Source: CAYRIY01 sp964424335 (GTDB taxonomy: Bacteria > Bacillota > Limnochordia > DTU080 > RSA5). From it: DNA of 46,301 nucleotides. Within the stretch, counting starts at the first letter, position 1, and each line of letters begins with the position of its first letter. The notes under the pieces were generated by a model. It saw nothing but the letters and a program-made list of their open reading frames with translations, did no database searches and was not told the origin of the DNA. The position numbers and the translations under genes were made by a program. Shown here one piece after another: positions 32,744 through 40,957 of this stretch. Location: assembly GCA_964424335.1 (NCBI GenBank), contig CAYRIY010000017.1:1-46301 (forward strand), written 5' to 3'.

Positions 32744-33979
32744 ATGATCGTGAACGCAGAGATTGTTTCAGTCGGCACCGAGTTGCTCCTGGGTCAAATC
32801 GTCGACACCAACAGTGCGGAGATCGCACAACGATTGGCCGAATTGGGTATCAACGTGTATTTTCATAGTTCCGTCGGGGACAACCCTGTGCGCTTGGCCA
32901 TGGTGTTGGCGACCGCGCTCACACGGTCCGATATCGTGATCGTTACGGGAGGACTGGGACCGACGGAGGACGACATCACCAAGGAAGCGCTGGCCGGAGT
33001 GACGGGTCGACCGCTCGAGTTGCATCCCGACGCGCTAAGGCACGTGCAGTCGTACTTTCAACGCGTTGGGAGAGAGATGACTGACAATAACCGTCGTCAG
33101 GCGATGATTCCTCGTGGCGGAAAGATCATCGACAACCCACGGGGCACCGCTCCCGGCGTATACCTTACAGTGGGAGGCAAGCATGTATTTTGCGTCCCCG
33201 GTGTGCCGACGGAGATGAGGACGATGCTGCTGGAGGGCGTGCTGCCCATGCTCGCGACGGTGCGCGGCAATGGCGAAATCGTCTCCAAGACCTTGAAGTT
33301 TTATGGTATCGGTGAATCAGCGCTCGAGACCGAAGTGATGGACTTGTTGCGAAGTGAAAATCCGACCGTAGCCCCGTACGCTGGCTTAGGGGAGGTCAAG
33401 CTCCGCGTCACGGCGCGCGCCCACAGCGCGGATGAGGCCCGCCGCATGATCGAGCCCGTGGTCGATGAGCTGTTTCGCCGCGTCGGGAAATATCACTACG
33501 GATATGACGACGACACGTTGGAGAGCGTCGTGGCAGGCATGTTGACGGAGCGAGGCATGACGCTGGCAACCGCAGAGTCATGTACAGGCGGGTTGGTGGC
33601 GCACCGCATGACGAACATCCCGGGGAGTTCCGCCTACTTCAACAAGGGCTGGATCACGTACTCCAATGATGCCAAGGCGCGTGAACTTGGCGTGGACCCA
33701 AAGCTCATCGAAGAGCATGGCGCCGTGAGCGAACAGGTGGCCCGGGCGATGGCCGTCGGCGCCCTGGAGCGGGCGAGCGCATCGGTTGCGGTCGCTACCA
33801 CCGGAGTCGCCGGGCCAGGCGGCGGGACTGCTGCAAAACCAGTGGGATTGGTCTGGTTTGCAGTGGCGACGGCAGGTGGCGAAGTGAGCGCACATTCACG
33901 CCAGTTTCAGGGCAGGCGGGAAGACATCAAGTGGAGGAGTTCCAGCGAGGCGATCAACTTCGTTCGGTCCGTTCTGTAA
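32744..33979 (+). CDS. cinA: CinA family protein (competence/damage-inducible)
   Basis: About 412 aa. An N-terminal MoaB/MoeA-like COG1058 domain (about residues 1-170; VSVGTELLLGQIVDTNSAEI, VTGGLGPTEDDITKEAL) is followed by a C-terminal NMN deamidase-type domain (about 255-412; TAESCTGGLVAHRMTNIPGS, TTGVAGPGGGT). ATG 32744 has GAGGG 4-8 nt upstream; GTG 32750 also fits the family N-terminus, and the frame opens at 32708. It begins the conserved cinA-recA neighbourhood. Known CinA activities (ADP-ribose pyrophosphatase, NMN deamidase) are family knowledge. Confidence 0.94.
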   Translation: MIVNAEIVSVGTELLLGQIVDTNSAEIAQRLAELGINVYFHSSVGDNPVRLAMVLATALTRSDIVIVTGGLGPTEDDITKEALAGVTGRPLELHPDALRHVQSYFQRVGREMTDNNRRQAMIPRGGKIIDNPRGTAPGVYLTVGGKHVFCVPGVPTEMRTMLLEGVLPMLATVRGNGEIVSKTLKFYGIGESALETEVMDLLRSENPTVAPYAGLGEVKLRVTARAHSADEARRMIEPVVDELFRRVGKYHYGYDDDTLESVVAGMLTERGMTLATAESCTGGLVAHRMTNIPGSSAYFNKGWITYSNDAKARELGVDPKLIEEHGAVSEQVARAMAVGALERASASVAVATTGVAGPGGGTAAKPVGLVWFAVATAGGEVSAHSRQFQGRREDIKWRSSSEAINFVRSVL

Positions 33980-34043
33980 CGGCAAGGAAAGCGAACGTTT
34001 GGTCGGTATGTGAAAGGAGTTGCCGATCGCGGGCGAGAATTGG

Positions 34044-34646
34044 ATGGCTATGTCGTCGTTCGTGCGCACGTTTGTGGCCTTGCCCCTTTCAGACCGCGCC
34101 GCCTTGGGTCTTTGCGCCATTCAACGAAGTCTCGATGTGGCGGATTCCCAGATTAGGTGGACCGAGCCCTCGCAGTTTCATATTACGTTGCGGTTTTTGG
34201 GCGACGTGGTCGAAAGCGCTATTCCGAGGGTGATCGAAGCGGTCCGGTCCGCTGTGAGATCGCGGAATGCGTTGACGCTCACGTTCCAAGGTGTCGGGGC
34301 GTTTCCCGGTTGGAAAAAACCGCGCATCCTTTGGTCTCGTGTCGCTTTGGGATCGGACGATCTGATCAATCTTGCAACCGAGGTCCGGGCATCGCTCGCC
34401 TGGGTTGTGCAAGGTGAGGACAAGACCTTCATCCCGCACGTCACGCTTGGGAGAGTGAGGAGGGCGACGTCGCCCGAGCTCCTCATGCAAGCAGCGCGCG
34501 GATGCGCCAAAGTGCAGGTAGGACCGGAGCTGGTCGACCGTGTCGTTGTTTACGAGAGCCGCCTGTCGTCGAAAGGCGCTCGATACGTAGAGCTGGGAAG
34601 TGCGTCGATGATCTCCGCCGTTTCGAAAAAGGAGTTGTGTGATTGA
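34044..34646 (+). CDS. thpR: RNA 2',3'-cyclic phosphodiesterase (2H family)
   Basis: About 200 aa, a LigT/ThpR-type 2H phosphoesterase. Two catalytic HxT motifs: HITLRFLG (about residues 46-53) and HVTLGRV (about 131-137). ATG 34044 or 34050 is likely. An AAAGGAG at 34013-34019 is too far upstream for these but immediately precedes a TTG at 34020, so the start is not settled. The TGA overlaps the ATG of recA by one base, implying coupled translation; thpR next to recA is common in Bacillota. Confidence 0.88.
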   Translation: MAMSSFVRTFVALPLSDRAALGLCAIQRSLDVADSQIRWTEPSQFHITLRFLGDVVESAIPRVIEAVRSAVRSRNALTLTFQGVGAFPGWKKPRILWSRVALGSDDLINLATEVRASLAWVVQGEDKTFIPHVTLGRVRRATSPELLMQAARGCAKVQVGPELVDRVVVYESRLSSKGARYVELGSASMISAVSKKELCD

Positions 34647-35701
34647 TGAGCATCGATGAAAAGGGCAAGGCGCTCGAGGCCGCGCTCCTACAAATCGAAA
34701 AGCAATATGGAAAAGGGTCGATCATGAAGTTGGGCGAGGCGTCCGCCAAGCTGAATGTCGATGTCATTTCGACGGGCGCCCTGTCGCTCGACATCGCCTT
34801 GGGCGTCGGTGGCGTGCCTCGCGGGCGCATCGTTGAGATTTACGGGCCGGAGTCCTCCGGTAAGACGACACTTGCATTGCATGTGATTGCGGAAGCCCAA
34901 AAGCGAGGTGGCATCGCAGCGGTCATCGACGTAGAGCACGCGCTCGATCCTGTCTATGCGGGCCGACTCGGGGTGGACGTCGAAAACCTGCTCATTTCGC
35001 AACCTGACAGCGCCGAAGCCGCCCTTGAGATCGCCGAGGCGCTCGTAAGGAGCGGCGCGGTCGACGTCATTGTCGTCGACTCGGTCGCGGCGCTCGTTCC
35101 TCGAGCGGAGATCGAAGGTGAGATGGGCGACGCGCACGTCGGGTTGCAGGCGCGCCTCATGTCGCAAGCCCTCCGAAAATTGACGGGGGCAATCAGCAGG
35201 TCGCGCACGGTGATGATCTTTACGAACCAGATTCGCGAAAAGGTTGGCGTGATGTTTGGCTCGCCCGAAGTCCAACCCGGTGGACGAGCGCTCAAGTTTT
35301 ACGCTTCGATTCGCATGGACATTCGGCGAATCGAGACGCTCAAGCAGGGGAACGACACCATCGGCAACCGGACGCGCGTCAAGGTGATCAAAAACAAGGT
35401 AGCCCCACCGTTTCGCGAGGCTGAGTTCGACATCATGTACGGTGAAGGCATATCCAAAGAAGGTAGCGTGCTCGATCTTGCGAGCGAGCTCGACATCATC
35501 AACAAGAGCGGCGCTTGGTACTCCTACGGTGACACACGCCTTGGTCAGGGCAGGGAAAACTCGAAAGACTTCCTAAAGCAAAATCCGGATTTGACCGAGG
35601 AGATCGAACGACTCGTGCGCAAGGCCGCCGGCCTCAAGATTGCCGACGAATCGTCCGAATCCGCAGAAGAGCTCGCTGCTGCGAACAGCCGGACGGAGTA
35701 G
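34646..35701 (+). CDS. recA: Recombinase RecA
   Basis: Strand exchange, SOS coprotease. 351 aa, normal. Walker A GPESSGKT (about residues 66-73), Walker B VIVVDSVAALVP, and L2-region motifs TNQIREKVGVMFGSPE are present. One small departure: IDVEHALDP where nearly all RecA proteins read IDAEHALDP. The C-terminus is acidic as usual. AAGGAG lies 11 nt before the ATG. No LexA box was recognised upstream; the gene follows thpR with overlapping codons and is probably expressed from the cinA side. Confidence 0.97.
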   Translation: MSIDEKGKALEAALLQIEKQYGKGSIMKLGEASAKLNVDVISTGALSLDIALGVGGVPRGRIVEIYGPESSGKTTLALHVIAEAQKRGGIAAVIDVEHALDPVYAGRLGVDVENLLISQPDSAEAALEIAEALVRSGAVDVIVVDSVAALVPRAEIEGEMGDAHVGLQARLMSQALRKLTGAISRSRTVMIFTNQIREKVGVMFGSPEVQPGGRALKFYASIRMDIRRIETLKQGNDTIGNRTRVKVIKNKVAPPFREAEFDIMYGEGISKEGSVLDLASELDIINKSGAWYSYGDTRLGQGRENSKDFLKQNPDLTEEIERLVRKAAGLKIADESSESAEELAAANSRTE

Positions 35702-35713
35702 GCGTCTGTCAAA

Positions 35714-36364
35714 GTGAGCAGTGATTTTGCAAGGGGCACGATTACGCACATCCAGAAGGTCGGGTCGAGCGAGGACTACGTCGTTTTTGTCGACGGTGAG
35801 CCGGCATTTGAGGCCGACATGGAGATGATACTCTCTCTCGGACTCAAAGTGGGGGTGCGTCTCGACGAGGATGCGATGAGCGGGGCGCGGGACAAAGCCG
35901 AAGAGAGGCAGGCAAGATCCTATGCGCTCCGCCTCCTTACGATTCGCCCGCGCACGCAAAGCGAAATCCGTCTTCGCCTTGGCGATCGCAGTTTCAGTAG
36001 CCCATGCATCGATCGTACGATCGACTGGCTCCGATCCCTTGGTTACCTCGACGATCGCGCGTTTGCCCGAAACTGGATCGAGTCCAGAGCGCGCGGCAAG
36101 CCCGCAGGGCGACGATTGATCGCCTATGAGCTTCAGCAAAAAGGTGTCGATCGAAACTTGGTCAGTGAGATCTTGGAGGAGATCGACTCCGAAGATGAGC
36201 TAAAGTCTGCGAGGTTGGCGGCGACGTCAAGGCTAAGGCGCATGGGAGACGCCGACAAAGTGACCGTCCGTCGGCGGCTCGAGGCCCACTTGTATCGCCG
36301 GGGTTTTGGCACACAAACGATCGTCAAAGTCGTCTCGGAATTGCTCGCAAGCAGCGAAGATTAG
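35714..36364 (+). CDS. recX: Regulatory protein RecX
   Basis: Binds and modulates RecA filaments. 216 aa with the typical tandem three-helix repeats: SYALRLLTIRPRTQSEIRLR in repeat 1, and TIDWLRSLGYLDDRAFARNW in repeat 2. The N-terminal 55 residues form the usual extension. It lies 12 nt after recA. The GTG start has no obvious ribosome binding site, suggesting low, coupled expression. Confidence 0.94.
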   Translation: MSSDFARGTITHIQKVGSSEDYVVFVDGEPAFEADMEMILSLGLKVGVRLDEDAMSGARDKAEERQARSYALRLLTIRPRTQSEIRLRLGDRSFSSPCIDRTIDWLRSLGYLDDRAFARNWIESRARGKPAGRRLIAYELQQKGVDRNLVSEILEEIDSEDELKSARLAATSRLRRMGDADKVTVRRRLEAHLYRRGFGTQTIVKVVSELLASSED

Positions 36365-36411
36365 CAAAGATCTCGCTGCTATGTGGGCCTTGCGAGCAGG
36401 GCCGGGTTTCC

Positions 36412-36441
36412 TTGACAAGCGCAAAATCGTGCAGTTACAAT
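36412..36441 (+). promoter_or_regulatory. Sigma-A promoter of rny
   Basis: TTGACA (36412-36417) and TACAAT (36436-36441) with an 18-nt spacer: a perfect -35 and five of six at -10. It predicts a start near 36448 and a leader of about 237 nt. Confidence 0.8.
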
Positions 36442-36447
36442 AAACGT

Positions 36448-36684
36448 GTGTTCAAATTGCGTGTGCGTTTGGTGTTGACGATCGCCTATGCCGCGACGTT
36501 CTGATTTCGAAGTCGGCATCGGCGGTTTTAGATAATCCGTGGAATGCGGTGCAAATCCTTAGCGAAGGCCGAGTTGGATCGATACTCGGCTTTCTTTGCA
36601 CTTGACACCCCCTGGGACGGCCCATGACGTGCGCGCAGAGCTTGATTTCCTACCTTTGTACAGGGAAAAGGGGGTGGCTTCAGC
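36448..36684 (+). promoter_or_regulatory. Structured rny leader with an internal intrinsic terminator
   Basis: GTGCAAA (36549-36555) pairs with TTTGCAC (36595-36601) and encloses two hairpins: CCTT-AGCG-AAGG (36557-36568) and CCGAGT/ACTCGG (36569-36589). The second hairpin continues into CTTTCTTT, so it can act as an intrinsic terminator about 90 nt before rny. Closing of the outer helix would sequester the T tract, which is a possible switch. No known riboswitch class was recognised. Confidence 0.55.
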
Positions 36685-38217
36685 ATGACTACCGTGATTG
36701 TAGCCTTTATCGTCGGGGTGGTTTCCCTAGCAGGAGGATACTTCGCACGGAAGATTTTTGGCGAAGCAAAGATTCGCTCCGCTGAGGAAGAGGCCGAACG
36801 CATCATCGCGGAGGCCCAAAAGGACGCAGAGGCACAGCGGCGCGAAGCGCTCCTTGAGTCGAAAGAGGAGGTGCACCGACTCCGCACCGAGGCGGAGCGG
36901 GAGCTTCGGGATCGCCGCAACGAACTGCAGCAAATCGAGCGAAGGCTCATTCAACGGGAAGAGTCGCTGGAAAAAAAGTTCGAGACCATCCAATCGCGTG
37001 AAGACAAGCTAAATCAACTGACGCGCAACATCGAACGAGAAAAAGAGCGCGTCGACGAGCTCGTGCGAAAGCAAAAGACCGAACTCGAACGGATCGCCGG
37101 TCTTTCGACCGAACAGGCAAAAGAGATTCTTTTGAAACAGGTCGAAAATGAAGTAAAGCACGAGATGGCGATCATCATCAAAGAGGCGGAGACCAAGGCG
37201 CGGGAGGAAGCGGATCGTCGAGCAAGGCAGATCGTCTCCCTAGCAGTCCAGCGGTGTGCGGCGGACCATGTCGCTGAGAGCACCGTCTCTGTGGTCAACT
37301 TGCCGAGCGATGAGATGAAAGGCCGCATCATCGGCCGGGAAGGGCGCAACATTCGGACGCTCGAGACACTCACTGGGATCGACCTGATCATCGACGACAC
37401 ACCCGAAGCCGTGATCTTGTCGGGATTTGATCCGATTCGACGGGAGATCGCCCGCATCGCGCTCGAGCGCTTGGTGGCTGACGGGCGAATTCACCCGGCC
37501 CGCATCGAGGAGATGGTCGACAAGGCCCAAAAGGAAGTGGAGACCGTCATCCGGGACGAGGGTGAGCAGGCGACCTTTGACACCGGCATTCACGGGCTTC
37601 ATCCCGAATTGATCAAGCTTCTGGGCAGGCTGAAGTTCCGCACGAGCTACGGGCAGAACGTGCTCAAGCACAGCATCGAGGTGGCGCACCTAGCAGGAAT
37701 GATGGCCGCCGAACTCGGCGCGGACGTGAGGATCGCCAAGCGGGCCGGCCTTTTGCACGATATCGGCAAGGCGGTCGACCACGAGGTTGAGGGCACCCAT
37801 ATCGAGATCGGACGGTCGCTCCTTGCCAAGTACAAGGAGTCAAAAGACGTCATCCATGCAATGGAATGTCACCACGGCGATTACGAACCGACCACGATCG
37901 AGGCGGTGCTTGTAACGGCGGCGGATTCGATCTCGGCGGCGCGGCCCGGGGCGCGCAGGGAAACGCTCGAGACATACATTCGCAGGCTCGAAAAGTTGGA
38001 GGCCATTGCCGACTCATACGAGGGCGTGGAGAAGGCCTTTGCGATTCAAGCGGGCCGGGAGATCCGCATCATGGTCAAGCCCGATCGGATCGACGACGCG
38101 GAGGCGGCGAAGATGGCTCGCGACATCGTCAAACGGATTGAATCCGAGGTTGAGTACCCTGGTCAGATCAAGGTGACCGTGATTCGCGAGACCCGCGCGG
38201 TCGACTACGCCAAGTAG
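36685..38217 (+). CDS. rny: Ribonuclease Y
   Basis: Membrane-anchored endoribonuclease that starts mRNA decay in Bacillota. 510 aa, close to B. subtilis RNase Y (520). N-terminal transmembrane helix (about residues 2-18), long charged coiled coil (about 25-195), KH domain (about 205-265; MKGRIIGREGRNIRTLE), HD domain with LLHDIGKAVDHE near 350-361, and the conserved C-terminal domain. AAAGGGGGTGG lies before the ATG. It has its own promoter and a structured leader. Confidence 0.97.
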   Translation: MTTVIVAFIVGVVSLAGGYFARKIFGEAKIRSAEEEAERIIAEAQKDAEAQRREALLESKEEVHRLRTEAERELRDRRNELQQIERRLIQREESLEKKFETIQSREDKLNQLTRNIEREKERVDELVRKQKTELERIAGLSTEQAKEILLKQVENEVKHEMAIIIKEAETKAREEADRRARQIVSLAVQRCAADHVAESTVSVVNLPSDEMKGRIIGREGRNIRTLETLTGIDLIIDDTPEAVILSGFDPIRREIARIALERLVADGRIHPARIEEMVDKAQKEVETVIRDEGEQATFDTGIHGLHPELIKLLGRLKFRTSYGQNVLKHSIEVAHLAGMMAAELGADVRIAKRAGLLHDIGKAVDHEVEGTHIEIGRSLLAKYKESKDVIHAMECHHGDYEPTTIEAVLVTAADSISAARPGARRETLETYIRRLEKLEAIADSYEGVEKAFAIQAGREIRIMVKPDRIDDAEAAKMARDIVKRIESEVEYPGQIKVTVIRETRAVDYAK

Positions 38218-38292
38218 CGTGTGGCGCGATCAATGATTTGACCGTGCGACGACCAACAGCAAAACTGTTTGCATCACCAATTGGCCATGAGC

Positions 38293-38331
38293 GAAGCCGG
38301 GGGGCGGGCGCGACTTGCGATCCCCGGCTTC
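38293..38331 (+). repeat. 10-bp stem-loop after rny
   Basis: GAAGCCGGGG pairs perfectly with CCCCGGCTTC around a 19-nt GC-rich loop. No T run follows. It may protect the rny 3' end; a better terminator comes about 60 nt later. Confidence 0.55.
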
Positions 38332-38390
38332 GGCATGCGTGACCGATCGATTACAACGTCACACGTGCCCGAACGAGGCCACGAAGCTGG

Positions 38391-38419
38391 GTCGGAGTCC
38401 GTCCGACTCTTTGTTTTTT
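38391..38419 (+). terminator. Intrinsic terminator of rny
   Basis: GTCGGA pairs with TCCGAC around a 5-nt loop, followed by the T-rich run TCTTTGTTTTTT. The stem is short but the T run is long. Confidence 0.7.
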
Positions 38420-38478
38420 CAAGGAACCACTAAAGGATTCGACCTAGCTTGAGGAACATGCGGTTGGAGGTGTCCAGT

Positions 38479-39030
38479 GTGAGCGAGAGTTCGATTGACG
38501 ATTGGGATACAGACGGTCTTGAAGAAAATGAGTTCGGCTTTTTTGCCGCACTGTTGATTCATTTTCCTGAGATCGCATCGGTGCGAACATCGTCCGACGA
38601 CTCGCTGCTTTCCATCACGTTCCTGCTCGCGTCCAACCCCGACCCGAAGTTGGTCCGTTCCTTTGACGAGCACTTCAACCGTTCCTTGGCGGCATTGTCG
38701 CGCGTGATCGGCGATGGGGTAGAAAGAATCGCCAAGACGAGCGTCCTTTTCTTCGACGACATTGCATCCCTACAAGTAGTCAGGCCACTTCATTCGGTGG
38801 TGGCCGAGGAGTTTCCAATCTTGCGCGGAATGGTGCTAGAGACATTTGGAAAGTTAGTAATAGTGGAGTCAGAGCAGAAGGAGAGCGCAGGCGGGTGGGA
38901 ACTCGACCTCGGAGAGAACGGGGAGGCATATCCACTCGAGCACACACTGCGCCGATTCAAGGCTTCGGGCGCCAAAGGCCACCTCTACGGTTTTCGCGAT
39001 GGCGAGCGCGTCCTGGTTTACCGAGCGTAG
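38479..39030 (+). CDS. Hypothetical protein between rny and spoVS
   Basis: About 183 aa from GTG 38479, which has GGAGG 8 nt upstream; an upstream ATG (38449) has only AGGA. Unrecognised. The N-terminus is acidic (SIDDWDTDGLEENEFGFFAA). The rest looks like alternating helix and strand with no transmembrane segment or clear catalytic motif. It occupies the place of ymdB in the B. subtilis order rny-ymdB-spoVS but shows none of the metallophosphatase motifs of YmdB. Confidence 0.75.
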   Translation: MSESSIDDWDTDGLEENEFGFFAALLIHFPEIASVRTSSDDSLLSITFLLASNPDPKLVRSFDEHFNRSLAALSRVIGDGVERIAKTSVLFFDDIASLQVVRPLHSVVAEEFPILRGMVLETFGKLVIVESEQKESAGGWELDLGENGEAYPLEHTLRRFKASGAKGHLYGFRDGERVLVYRA

Positions 39031-39099
39031 GAATCGTGGCCTCGTCTACTACTTGGCGCGAACCCACGTCAATTCTCTAAAGATGCCGAAGATGGTCGC

Positions 39100-39129
39100 A
39101 GAGGATTTCATTTTCTAGATGGCGAAATA
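39100..39129 (+). promoter_or_regulatory. Candidate sigma-H promoter of spoVS
   Basis: AGAGGATTT (39100-39108) matches the sigma-H -35 consensus RnAGGAwww fully, and GGCGAAATA (39121-39129) matches the -10 RnnGAATww with one difference, 12 nt apart. B. subtilis spoVS is known to depend on sigma-H. Confidence 0.65.
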
Positions 39130-39225
39130 TATCCAATATTTAGGGAGCACTCACCTCAAACGTCCTGATGTTCGTAGGGCCGTCACAGGTCCCATGACCA
39201 GGTGGAAGTAGGAGTTGAACCAGCC

Positions 39226-39486
39226 ATGGAAGTACTAAAGGTCTCCTCTAAGTCCAATCCAAACTCTGTTGCAGGCGCTATCGCGGGCGTAATCCGGGAG
39301 AGGGGAGGGGCGGAAATTCAGGCCATCGGCGCTGGAGCGCTCAACCAAGCAGTAAAGGCGGTGGCCATCGCACGGGGGTTTGTCGCACCGGGTGGTATGG
39401 ACCTCGTTTGCATCCCTGCGTTCACGGACATCAAGATCGACGGGCAGGAGAGGACGGCGATCAAGCTGATCGTCGAACCCCGCTAG
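39226..39486 (+). CDS. spoVS: Stage V sporulation protein S
   Basis: A small Alba-like protein needed for normal progression through late sporulation. 86 aa, exactly the family size. Nearly every position looks typical (MEVLKVSSKSNPNSVAGAIA at the start, GGMDLVCIPAFTDIKIDGQE near the end). TAGGAG lies 11 nt before ATG 39226; the ATG-free extension upstream in frame is not part of the family. A sigma-H-like promoter is found about 100 nt upstream. Confidence 0.97.
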   Translation: MEVLKVSSKSNPNSVAGAIAGVIRERGGAEIQAIGAGALNQAVKAVAIARGFVAPGGMDLVCIPAFTDIKIDGQERTAIKLIVEPR

Positions 39487-39522
39487 GCAGAGCGAGTTCG
39501 CCATAGCAGAGAGGGATTTTTC

Positions 39523-40503
39523 GTGCATCCTGATCTATTTGTGGTTGATGGGCACGCCGACACCCTTTACCGCGCCCTGCGCCGCGGGAAAAGGTGGGAA
39601 GAGCCCGACGCTGAGAGCCAAACCGATCTCCCGCGCTTTGTTCGAGGCGGCGTCAACCTCCAGGTGTTTGCCCTCTTCTCGGATCCGGCCCACCGGGGCG
39701 TGGGCTTTGCCGTGCGCGCCCTGGAGATGATCAACGCCTTTTTCCGCGGGATCGAGGGCGCGAGAGAGAATCCGACACTGGCCAGTTCATTGTCGGGCAT
39801 CGGGTGTGTGTTGCGAAAGGGCGACGTCGAACGTGCCCGCGGCGGTTTTTGGGGCCTTCTGTCCATCGAGGGAGGCGAGGCCATCGGCGGGAGCGTCGAC
39901 GCGCTCGAGGCATATTTTCGTTTTGGCGTGCGGGCAATGGGGCTTGTCTGGAATCACCGAAACGAACTCGCGGATGGCGTCGCAGAGGCGGAGAGCGGCG
40001 GCGGACTCACCCGCCTTGGCAGAGAGGTCGTAAGGCGCATGAACGAATGGGGGATGCTCGTCGACGTCTCCCACCTTTCCGAGACTGGTTTTTGGGATGT
40101 CGTTCGATGTGCAAAGGCTCCGATCTACGCGTCCCATTCCAACGCTAGGCGGCTATGTAATCATCCGCGCAACCTCACCGACGACCAATTAAAGGCGGTC
40201 GCAGACTCAGGCGGGGTTGTCGGGATCAATTTCTGCGACTACTTCCTGGTTGATTCGGGCGATGCCAACGTCGACCACGTGATCGACCATATCGCCTACA
40301 TTTCCGATCTCGTCGGCATTGAACACGTAGGACTCGGCACCGACTACGACGGCATTGAGACGCCTCCGGTCGGTCTTGAAGACGTATCGAAACTCCCTCG
40401 CTTACATGGCGCGCTAGAGGAGCGCGGATTCGATGAGAGCGCCATCCGCGCCGTCCTTGGCGAAAACCTGGCGCGGCTGTACCAGGCCGTGCTTCCCGCC
40501 TAA
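39523..40503 (+). CDS. Membrane dipeptidase family (peptidase M19)
   Basis: A zinc dipeptidase of the amidohydrolase fold, 326 aa. Metal ligands: HAD in VVDGHADTLY (about residues 11-13), the bridging Glu in LLSIEGGEA (about 117), and histidines in DVSHLSE and YASHSNAR; GLGTDYDG closes the site. It is about the same length as other bacterial members. No signal peptide, so it is cytoplasmic. GAGAGGG precedes the GTG start. It sits 36 nt after spoVS and may be cotranscribed; a role in spore or peptidoglycan dipeptides is possible but not shown. Confidence 0.92.
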   Translation: MHPDLFVVDGHADTLYRALRRGKRWEEPDAESQTDLPRFVRGGVNLQVFALFSDPAHRGVGFAVRALEMINAFFRGIEGARENPTLASSLSGIGCVLRKGDVERARGGFWGLLSIEGGEAIGGSVDALEAYFRFGVRAMGLVWNHRNELADGVAEAESGGGLTRLGREVVRRMNEWGMLVDVSHLSETGFWDVVRCAKAPIYASHSNARRLCNHPRNLTDDQLKAVADSGGVVGINFCDYFLVDSGDANVDHVIDHIAYISDLVGIEHVGLGTDYDGIETPPVGLEDVSKLPRLHGALEERGFDESAIRAVLGENLARLYQAVLPA

Positions 40504-40585
40504 ACTTCCTGCGTAACAAGAGGACTGGCGACAAGTTTTCCATCATGCCCATAATTCCCCAACACCTTTGGACGCACAGATTTGC

Positions 40586-40616
40586 GTCATACGGCCGCGA
40601 TATCGGGGACATACTA
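40586..40616 (+). promoter_or_regulatory. Candidate sigma-G/sigma-F promoter upstream of dodecin
   Basis: CATACTA (40610-40616) is an exact forespore -10. GTCATA (40586-40591) is a partial -35 (four of six to TGMATA) with 18 nt between. It would transcribe dodecin and possibly the spoVA genes behind it. Confidence 0.5.
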
Positions 40617-40660
40617 GGCCTCGCATCAATGTTTGCATGACGAGGAGGTCTGTCGCGAAC

Positions 40661-40861
40661 ATGCCCGTGGTTAAAGTGATCGAACTCGTCGGTCAGTCGA
40701 GCGAATCGTGGGAAGACGCCGTGGCTCAGGCGGTGCGAGAAGCAGCCAAGACCGTGAGACACATCTCTGGCGTCGAAGTCCTCAATTGGACCGGCGACAT
40801 TGAAAACGGCGAAATCGTCGATTATAAAGCAGACGTACAAATCGCGTTCACCGTCGAGTAG
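40661..40861 (+). CDS. Dodecin (flavin-binding dodecamer)
   Basis: 66 aa from ATG 40661, with GAGGAGG about 12 nt upstream. The sequence is a textbook dodecin: VVKVIELVGQSSESWEDAVA in the first 21 residues, then TVRHISGVEVLNWTG with the flavin-stacking Trp, and the final strand VDYKADVQIAFTVE. Dodecins store riboflavin, FMN or FAD in a hollow dodecamer. A sigma-G-like promoter upstream and spoVAC 96 nt downstream suggest forespore expression. Confidence 0.95.
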   Translation: MPVVKVIELVGQSSESWEDAVAQAVREAAKTVRHISGVEVLNWTGDIENGEIVDYKADVQIAFTVE

Positions 40862-40910
40862 GTCGGACGCATCGCCTCACCTTACGGCGGAAAAACGCGA
40901 GACGCGATTG

Positions 40911-40934
40911 GGGAGGGCCAAAAAGGGCTCTCCC
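40911..40934 (+). terminator. 9-bp hairpin between dodecin and spoVAC
   Basis: GGGAGGGCC pairs with GGCTCTCCC (one G-U) around AAAAAG. No T run follows, so it may be a weak terminator or an mRNA-end element that reduces readthrough into spoVAC. Confidence 0.5.
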
Positions 40935-40957
40935 TGATCCGGAGGTGCTATAAAGAC

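Noticed and set aside
36448..36535. Two short possible leader peptides in the rny leader (GTG 36448, 18 codons; ATG 36488, 15 codons)
   Set aside because: Neither has a ribosome binding site, and the first would start at the predicted transcript end. Chance is the simpler explanation.
36535..36560. Resemblance of the rny leader to part of a cobalamin riboswitch (GGAATGCGGTGCAAATCC)
   Set aside because: The following B12-box elements are absent and the same bases are used in a self-contained three-helix structure. An Infernal scan with RF00174 would settle it.
40568..40660. N-terminal extension of dodecin
   Set aside because: Dodecins are 65-71 aa; the extension covers the forespore-type promoter and has no ribosome binding site.
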